Positions 54,953 to 64,000 of a DNA stretch of 64,000 nt are shown in pieces. The position numbers and the translations under genes were made by a program. Source of the stretch: Ichthyophonus hoferi (Eukaryota; Opisthokonta; Ichthyosporea; Ichthyophonida; Ichthyophonidae); assembly GCA_002751075.1 (NCBI GenBank), contig NAOQ01000154.1, forward strand, positions 16,512 through 80,511, given 5' to 3'. The notes beneath the pieces are model-generated. The model worked only from the letters and a program-made list of their open reading frames with translations. It was not told the DNA's origin and ran no database searches. The number at the start of each line of letters is the position of its first letter. Position 1 is the first letter of the stretch.

Positions 54953-57900
54953 TATTGAAAACAATTACAATAAAGACTCATATAGTATACGTTAATTTAA
55001 CTCAAGATATTTAGCAATTAAGTATCGGGTTGTATTTTTCGGAAATACTGAAGACACCCCATTTATAACAACACAAAATATTGTATTAATTTACAGGCAC
55101 GCTGGCTTTTTTATACGTTCAATTTAGTACAAACATTCTCATTTTCTAATAAACATTAATGACAATTAGCCAATATAAATGTAACAATAATGCAATTCTT
55201 AAATATATGATAATACACTCTTCTTATTGGACTATTATGGTTTAAGTGTGCAGGATAGCTAATCAACACGCAGTGCCTCAGACCACAAGCCAACGAGATG
55301 GATAGGTGTTTATGTGAATGATTTTGAGTTTCCCTACAGAGTCGCAGTCATTTGTTTATTTTATGACTATTTCTCGTTAGTGCATGACAGTGGCGACATG
55401 AGCCATGAGTCATCGGTATATCAGCGTAACTAAAGGGGTCAATTTCCATCATAACATTTTGCCAATTATTATAGAAAGTAATAATAAAATACTAAAGGAA
55501 AATGCATTTAGTTATGCTATTTAATTATTCTATAAAAATGTGCACTTAAGCGCTTGGCTGGCGTTTTATGTTTATTCCTCGAAGCTATTAGGCGCCCCTG
55601 TCAAGCCACCCAATCACCATTAGCATTGATGACTGTTGGGAACCAATCAAAAGATATAAGATCTGAATGTAACCGGGCACAAGAGGAGAAACCTTTAATT
55701 GGATTTAGGTCACGTAATTATTTAGGTGATAATGACGTCTAAATCAAGTCATGATGCTCTTTATTTATAACTTCACCTTGGGTATATAAAGATGATAATG
55801 ATATTATAGCGCAGCATTCAAAGACGCATTTATTATCATTGAAGGAAATTACATATATTATTTACCTTATTTTTATGACATTTTTATTTATATATAGATT
55901 ATGCATAGTTCAACAAATTGCATTCAGATTGGTTATAATGTTGTAAATTGTCGTGATTGGAATGTAATTAAAGAATCAACATCAAAAGCACATAGAAATT
56001 GGAATTATTCACGACTTATCAGGATAGATTAGAAATAATTGCGTATAATGATGTCATGTTATTTATATAATATTGGTACTTAGTATCTCGGGAATTTTTT
56101 TGTACTTATCCTTTTCATCCAATAAAGTTAGCCATAGTAGTTTCTTTGAAAAAACAAGCATATTTAATTTCAGTAAACAAGTATCAGCTTTTTGCGAATT
56201 AATAAAGCTTGCTGAGCCATTAGGATCGATCATGGCTATCATTTGTTTATTTATTAAATGTTTTGTTTTTGAACAACTGAGGTCAATATTTTTGGTAAAA
56301 TTTATTGGTATAGATAGGAATGTAACATGATGCGCTCCCGCTTTGCTAACAACTTGTACTTATAAAATATAATCATAACACTCATATTTTCAAAGAGGAA
56401 ATCTTGCATCTTTTAGGCGTTTCTGGACTTAAGTATTGATGTAACATTAAATATCATATTTGATTGGCAATTAGCGCCTAATCTGATTAAAGAGCAAAAC
56501 ACGAGTTTACACGAATCGGTTAGGTGTTTGTACACGACCGATTACCTCGAGATTGCTAAAGGCCGAGTCCATATTACTAACTGGTTAATTACTTGATCAT
56601 TGAAAGTTATGTTCTTTAATTTTTTATTTTGAAACCCCGATTTAAACCTTGGTAGCATATAATTAAAGAGAAAAATAGAGATGCCTTTTCCTCATTATGC
56701 TTCAATTGGTCCATAATCATAGGCACGACCCGGAGGGTTGTTCTGTGCAAAACCATTTCAAAATATATTTGTAAATGCTATTTTTCAACCACGCCCAGTT
56801 TTGAAATACGCAAATTTAACACTCATAATATAAAATAAATTTTTATTGCGTTTTATTGGAAATAGATCTACCGTGTCAGAGGCTATACATTGTCAGGATG
56901 CACGAGGATCCTCGTATTTGTGTGTCCGAATTATGTGGCATTAAATGTCACAATATCAAGTGTCAACAGGCTTCTGACTTAGTGTGGAAATTTAAAGTTC
57001 ATTACCAATTTTCAATTTTCAAAACTAAAAAATACAAAAAATGTATCATGTTGTAATTAGTTTTTCTAAATATGGTTATATATAATAGAAATAGTCTTAA
57101 ATTTGACTTGGTTTTGACGGTATATTCGGTAAATTTATTATTATTCAAATTCCTAATAATAGCTATATAATGAGAATATATATATTGATTTTTGAAATAA
57201 AATTGGTCTGTCATAACCTTATTTTATGGTTTTATTACGCTTTTTATTATGTAATTTTGATACGAAATGTTACGACAGCAAAACAAAAATTATCGCCCGC
57301 TAATCTATCACCAATTCACTGGTCCAAATTCAACTTAAGCCTCTTGGTAGATGTTTTTTAAATAGCCCAGATCGAGTAGTACGGTTATCATATCATTTAA
57401 TGTTTTTGTCAGACACACAATACTGATAGTAATCTAAGGGGTGTTGATAAAACCCTAACCGATGGCGGAATGGCTCGTAAAATATCTGAATTAATGTTTA
57501 CATTACATTCCTTAAAAAACTATGTGAACTCATTACTAAATTAATTAGACGTTCACTTACGAAAAGCAATAGGTCGATGGTCTTTATCACTAATATAAAA
57601 TAACCCCCACTATCTTTAATATCGGGTATCTAGTTATTGCATCTTAACACGACATCATATCGTATCATATACTATAACACTACTTTAAGACGTTCACTAC
57701 AACCACAGGATTAACAATATCTGAACCAATGCCCATCGTACACTACGATCCCATACCAATCAACATATAGCCGGAAGCAACTCTCTGGAGGCGAAATTTT
57801 TATATCCCCGTAGACTTTACATGGGTTAACATACACTACAAGATTACTACATACATATAATTTAAACAAGGTAGTATCAAATTATTACATTATTTCAAAA

Positions 57901-60900
57901 CCAGTGCTGCAAGTTCCTATCACATAGCATATCGAACTTAGCATTTAATTAGCTATATACTAAATTTGCTATCATAGCCAACTAAATTCAAGTATTAGCA
58001 ATAGTTAATCTAGACATCTAACCTGAACACAAAATGATTAACTAGGATATCCTGGGATAGGTATATTTAGCTCGGCTATTAACTAAGCACGGGCAAAGCC
58101 ACGATTCTAGATACTTGAAATTATATATATATATATATATTCGATTTTCTATATATAAAAAAATAAAAAAATAAAATATTGTTTGAATGGGTGGACAGCA
58201 GTCCTTTATTATTATTTTCAGTTTTGTTTAAACATGAGTATTTGGTTAATTTAGGTATTTATTTATATAGTTGTAATTATTCAATATTATTAGTAAGTAT
58301 TGTATAATCTGCTAAAATAGTTGGTGAAATCTAAACCTGCCAATCAAAGAGCATCTGGTAGAATAAATTTTTATCAGCATGACTCACTGGATATACGTAA
58401 AATGAACAATAGGTTTTCTTTCTTATTCTCGTGGATTGAATTATGATAGTCTTAGATAAAGGCCCATACTAAGTAGTAAAAAGATTTATTGAATTATTTT
58501 TCAGTTCTTGACAATAAATAATTCTCAAACGGTCATCATCACCAGTAGCAACACATCTAACCATGGCACTCCCCTGTTGACTTTGGAGAGATGAAATATT
58601 CCTCTTACTGATGCAGCTACCCATTTCTAAATCGAATTACCATTTCCAATTTTTGGACCCAGTTGCCATCCCAACACACTGACACCAAAGAAGCCAACCT
58701 GGCCTTCTACAAAGTTCCAGCTAATATTAAATAAAAGGGCTTTCGGTGAACCCCCGAAAGACGGTATGCCTGAAACACCCCTGAATGGCATTATCTTAAT
58801 AATTATTGGATAAAGGTCACAAGAACGAGCTTGTCTCAAACTATTTTCATCTGAAAATAATGCATTAATGCCGCTCTACTGCACATAAACGTTGGCAATT
58901 GCCGTTTGGGCATCGCATTACCCCATTCCTCCAATGGTCTTATTGTAGAAGTCTGAATGGCTGTCATTTTATGCAGAAGTTCAAATAAATATCATCACAT
59001 CTGTTCATAAATCATAAAGTAAAGCAAATCCAAATACTTATATTATACTATACTACAAACAAATTCGTAGAGGATCATGCATGTCACAATTAGATGATAA
59101 TTGATTGGCAAGTCAAGTTATGTGTGCTTAGAACAATGCACAATGCAGTTAGAAAATTCCATGTATGTTTAGTGTCGCTACCATTGGATAATATTTGGTA
59201 ATCATCTCCGAAGCAATTTAGGATTGGTGTTAAGGATAAACAAGGTACGATCTAATAAGCAATATCTGGTTCTCCACTAGCACTTGAAAATAAGCGTCGG
59301 TGTCCTGAGGACCTTTCTCCTACTGACAACTGATAATTTCTTAGTCGCTTTCGAGTGCGTCAATACTCATTACATACATACAAACTTGAGCACCCATCAT
59401 TGATCGCTCACATTGTGGTATTAGCACTCTCATACCAAAACGTATTAAGGCAGGAATACCTCCTAAATTCATAGCTGAATACAACCATGTAGCGCGAGCC
59501 TGCAAACCAATCATTAGTCACAGATCGTTATAGACATTTTAAAGGTGAAATAAATATGCATTACCAATAGCCAATTATAGAAGTAATGACACTGAACACT
59601 ATTAATCAATTGGTGAAATGAATCAGTAAAGAATTACTTGTTACAAATAAACCACTCAACACAAAATCCGAATGCCATTGGATATAAATTTACTCGAAGT
59701 AGTCGGTTGTACAATTAGAGTAGATGCCTAGCACGAACCAGAACTACGGCTGTTTAGATTTCAAGCATTAATACATACATTTTTGTTGCTTCATCTATAC
59801 TGGATCTCTAAGTGTTATGAAGGTTTGATAGGTGCTCATCACGGTACTTAATACTCTGGCATCACTCATTAGAACTAGGGGTCAGTGCAAATTTGCAGGT
59901 AAATTACATTTGACTAGCGGTTTAATTACTGAATTTTAGAAACAGAATGATCAGGTTTTTCTGATGTAAATAGCGACCTTATTAAGAACTATATTTATTT
60001 AGCAACTGATATAGTTAATTATGTTAGCCTAGATGGTTTACATAGGGTGAATGTTAGTACATAGACCATGTCATTAGCAGACTTGATTGTCGTCTCGCAC
60101 TCGTAATTATATAGCAAGGGGTTTGAACTGGATCTGGGCCCTGTGCTAGCATTATATATTAATAACAGTAAAGAAATTGTTTTACTATGAGTAATCTTTT
60201 GTAAGGGTTTTAATTATGAAAACCTGTAAAACAACGAAGAAAAAGTTCATCACTACTACCATATCCAAAGATAGACGGTTGAAATAAATCAAGGCCTTCA
60301 GACTCAAGTGATCAAGTAACTAGTCTGAAAAAGTTTGTCAAACTTTGATAGATTCTTTCAACCCTTGTAAAACATTAGGTATGATATCATGTGACTTAGA
60401 GCGCATCCTTTGGTAATAAAAGATCAGAGTATGTCTTTGGTTTGAGGTATGGAGTTAAATATTGGCATAGGTGATTATGACACTTGTAATTGTAGTCAAA
60501 GCTATCTATGATGTGAATCAACCAATATTTGTTGAGTAATCAACAAAAGCGTTACATTTATAGAACCAGTATGTATATAGTGAATGTTATTCTAATAAGC
60601 TACATTCACGATGTTGAACTTGATACAACACCCCTCCACAAGTTGTACTATTATATAAAATTGAAATCATCAAGAGAAAGCTTAATTCAAGGATGGTTGC
60701 AAAAAATCTCTAGATAGTTTTATCTAGGGAAAATAACAAAAAGTTTTGCCATCATTATCATCTTTATCATCCGCAGTACTTTCCCCCGTTTTGTTGTTAT
60801 TCTCAAATTCAGTGCTAACTGCCATTGTAGAGTCGTTTGTCATCCCACTGCTTACATTAATCTTCATAGCGAATAAATTGCCGCCAAAAGCTCTCATATA

Positions 60901-62195
60901 CTGCCTATTTTCCATCAGATTTGAAGTATTACTCCATGGTCATAGAGTTTTGCTTGAGTGGGATTGAGAGAATACTCCCTTTATAATATCTATATCATCA
61001 GACCTTAGAGTGGTCATCTGGTTGATCTCTCAGACTTTAACTGAGTCATACCTACTATAACGATTATCTATCTGATCTCCAAATTAGACTACAACTAAAT
61101 AGTTATTTCTTGCTAGTGAGACATTTATATACTTACCTATTAAATTTTACCCCACATAGTATGCTAACAGTATGTCAACTATAACTATTTTTAATACCAA
61201 TATATAATTTTCTGCCAGTAGTGCCGATCATCCGATTAAGCATTCATTTGATCTCCTAAGTTATAGACCTCATTCTAATTACATCTCACTTGCTAAATAA
61301 ACATTGTGTAAATGTGCTGTTAGGTTGATTAATATTGCTATTACTATTGTTTCAGTTCACAATTCCTATAATTATTTATGAAACAGTTCGGATAAGATTT
61401 TTGCATTCAGCTTACATGCATTTGGATTAACTCTATCCAACTGATCATAAGGAACACCTCAAAACGGACTCTAAAGACAACAGTTGAACCAGTATAAGGG
61501 AATAGGAAGATTAAGGTAAATAATTTTGTATTGCACCTTGGAATTGGTCTTTCCCGTTAGATGGGATATTGTACTTGAAGATCAAGTCCTTGTCTGAGGC
61601 TTGAATGCCCCCTGTCACTGGATCGAGAATTTGAGTGTAGTAGTCGATGATTGTAGTTTCATTTGGGGATAGGATTTACAGAGTCTCTTAGTCAAGTTAG
61701 AATCTATAGAAAGGGATGCTCCGTCTAAATAAGCAATTCCGATCTGTTCCAGAATGTAAATTCAATTCGAATGGACGTATCTTAGTATTTTCGCTTGCTT
61801 CTGCTGTTCCCTGGGCGTAGTTAATTGGATTAATCCAAGTTATTTGGGGCAATAATTTTTGAGGTTCTGATCAGGCCCTGGCTGATTGGTTGGTTCATAT
61901 TTTTTGATTGTTTTCTAATTATACTCGTGTTTAAAACCATAAAGAATGGTAACACACTAGCTATCTCTTATGCGTATAATAACTAACAAGCCAGGTGTTT
62001 TAATTCAGAATACAAAGTTTCTATGTACCATATGCTGGAATTAGTTCCTGATTGATTCATGGCCTAATTCATTGTACATATAAGAGCGTTATGTACATTA
62101 CGCTTTCTACTCATAACAATTTACCAAATAAAGCTGTTAAGATAACACTTCTACTTGTTAACGTATTTGCATGTAGAAAAACAGACCCTATAATA
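54953..62195. other. 7-kb gene desert
   Basis: No conserved host protein block or splice-consistent exon chain found on either strand. Some stretches are less AT-rich and coding-like but unrecognised: minus strand about 58627-58839, about 59290-59520 and about 61490-61860. The last of these vaguely resembles a decayed retroelement. Confidence 0.45.
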
Positions 62196-62450
62196 CAGGG
62201 ATTCTTAAAAATAAATGGGTAAATTTCCACAATAAATGGGCAGATCCTAACAAAAATAGACTTTTTGAAGAAAAAAAACAAAAAACAAAACAAAATAGGA
62301 TAATGAAAAGGAAATTGAAATTATATATCTTTTTCTATTTAACTAGAGAAATTGTATACTGGGATAACCATTTTTGTTGGCATCTGTCCATTTATTGCTG
62401 GGATTGTCCATTTATGTGGGCGTTTGCCCATTAATTTTTGGGAACCCGTG
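62196..62450. mobile_element. hAT-like MITE (non-autonomous DNA transposon)
   Basis: About 255 bp bounded by long imperfect terminal inverted repeats. The left end begins CAGGGATTCTTAAAAATAAA, and the reverse complement of the right end begins CACGGGTTCCCAAAAATTAA. The ends pair over roughly 60 bp and include repeated AATAAATGG(G/A)CA modules. The outermost bases match the CAGGG-TTC start common in hAT elements. The interior is AT/A-rich and has no transposase. The 8-bp flanks (CTATAATA and ATATATAT) are similar but not identical, so the target duplication is uncertain. Confidence 0.72.
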
Positions 62451-64000
62451 ATATATATATATGTTCGGTTGTGATGCATGTCTTGCTGCAAATACCGTTT
62501 AAGTCCGTATTCTAGTTGTTCCTGCGATTACAATTCCCAATCAAAATTTATGGTCGTACCATTTTGGCATACTTGTATCACACATCTACCCAAACACAAT
62601 TAAAATTTGGCTGCCAATGTAATACTGTATATGAGCATATTGATATTTAAAGTCAGATATTTTTTAAAACCATGAATTTAAAGTGATTGCGCACGGTTAA
62701 GTGGTTACAATGCCGCATCCTTTCCTTTCACATACAGTATCTGAAAAATATGTCAGGCATTGCTTCGGACACTGAGCCATCAATACAATATATATATACA
62801 ACGCGGCAGTCAAACAAAAAAACCTTACCTAAGATCTTCACTAGGTTTCTTACTACAAACACTACACATCACTTAGATCTTGTGCTTGCATTAATCTCAT
62901 TGCTTCTGTTTGCTGATACATTCACCTGAGGGGTGGAGGGTACTTGTATAAGATACTTATTTTAGGCCTAACAGTTGGTAAAGATTTCAGAAAATTTTCA
63001 TAGAATGTTTCTATTTTTTTATATCGTATTTAATACTTAATTTTTCTATATTGTTTATACTGCTTGGTTAATATATTCTCAATAAGAATTATGCATAATA
63101 CAATTCAACAAATTCTTAAATTGTAAAATCATACAAACACGCCTAGCATTAAGCATATTTAATTGCTACAAATATTTTATATTATTGTGGTATCACTTTT
63201 CTTTCAAACCAAAAAAAAAATCCCTTTTAGCATTAAAATATCAATATGACTGTCACAGTTAATATCAACACCTTGTATTCTAAGAGTTTCATTCATATCT
63301 ACTGCTATCAACTATGAAAACATATCATGTATCTAGCAATCACAAGACCTACAGTTCTTGACTTTAACAAATTCCTTGCCTTCACATTCATTTCTGAAGT
63401 GTCGAAAGGCCTAAGCATGTTGGTTTAGAAACAATTTATATGTATCTACACGCGTGGATTTCTCGTATAATTTTCATTGAGAATAATACAATAAGGTGAA
63501 GGGCTAAGGAAATCCACATAATAGCAGTTTATTATTATGGCAAAGGCATTTTACACCCCTGAGAGTTTGATTCTACTGGTACTTGATAGGCAAAGGAGTG
63601 GCAATATATTTTAAATTTTCAATCTAGATTTAGCCCAATAATGAAGGGTATTATGTTTCTCAAAATCAAATAAATAATAGAAATAGCATTTATAGAAATT
63701 AATATCATGTATCTCCGTTACCGAATTTATTCCGTGCCTTCTTTGAGTGGTTAGGCTCGCACTTGATTTGATAATTTTCCAGAGCTTGTGGAATGTTAAT
63801 CCATAATAATATACTTCGAATTATTTGTATATAGTATTTATTATAAGTAATAGTAGAGTAAGGTATTGTTAAGATATTATTTAGGTAATAAATTTCTATA
63901 GATAATGGATCATAATTACTCTGCACTAAAAGGGGTTCCATTCTGTATTTCAAGTCGTTGTCAACCTCCCCCGGTGACGGTAGGTTATAGAAAGTGGACA
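62451..64000. other. AT-rich stretch, no gene seen
   Basis: Only short frames without motif support. It begins with a TA run next to the MITE. Confidence 0.45.

Noticed and set aside
58627-58839. Minus-strand frame with IPSFGGSPKALLFNISWNF and GFFGVSVLGWQLGPKIG
   Set aside because: Protein-like composition, but I recognise no family and no splice context. It could be a decayed repeat or a lone exon.
59290-59520. Minus-strand block RATWLYSAMNLGGIPALIRF
   Set aside because: Coding-like but unrecognised, with no flanking exons or repeats that would support a call.

Overview
The window is nuclear DNA of an AT-rich animal genome. It holds six spliced or intronless host genes, all identified by reading conserved protein blocks directly: a UPF0132/Tic20-like small membrane protein (+), an ORP5/ORP8-type oxysterol-binding protein (-), RAB6 (-), a FAM193-family protein (-), ORC3 (+) and a CBM21 glycogen-binding protein of the PPP1R3 type (-). 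FAM193 and the ORP8 layout (PH + ORD + C-terminal anchor) point to a metazoan or close relative. Many short introns, short intergenic gaps around some genes and a UPF0132 gene (to my knowledge not found in vertebrates) suggest an early-branching animal such as a sponge; that last step is inference, not proof.

Layout: 1-3.7 kb is AT-rich and holds a Tc1/mariner-type transposase scrap. 3.7-6.2 kb is the four-exon UPF0132 gene. It converges on the ORP8-like gene (20.15 kb down to 7.94 kb), which I could join into about 25 exons giving 872 residues with all phases consistent. 23.75-26.62 kb is RAB6 in six exons (206 residues). 28.6-29.9 kb is a broken Ty1/copia fossil with decayed end repeats. 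30.88-38.37 kb is FAM193 in seven exons (1722 residues, last exon nearly 3 kb). 38.4-45 kb is gene-poor and carries a faint Ty3/gypsy fossil. 45.26-50.75 kb is ORC3 in six exons (880 residues), with a perfect E2F palindrome and a CCAAT box about 200 bp upstream. 54.34-54.95 kb is the intronless CBM21 gene. 55-64 kb is gene-free as far as I can see, with one hAT-like MITE near 62.2-62.45 kb. Two runs of N (34376-34772 and 47888-48415) both fall in introns.

The genes do not form a pathway: they are lipid exchange at ER contacts, Golgi trafficking, replication origin recognition, glycogen targeting, and two proteins of less clear role. No RNA gene, CRISPR array or operon-like system was seen. 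The most useful observations are gene-structure details: an in-frame retainable last intron in the ORP gene, a minisatellite abutting a splice acceptor, a probable 27-nt microexon, an E2F site at ORC3, and an apparent excess of CCAAT/ATTGG pentamers in introns. I found nothing that I would call a new biological system.
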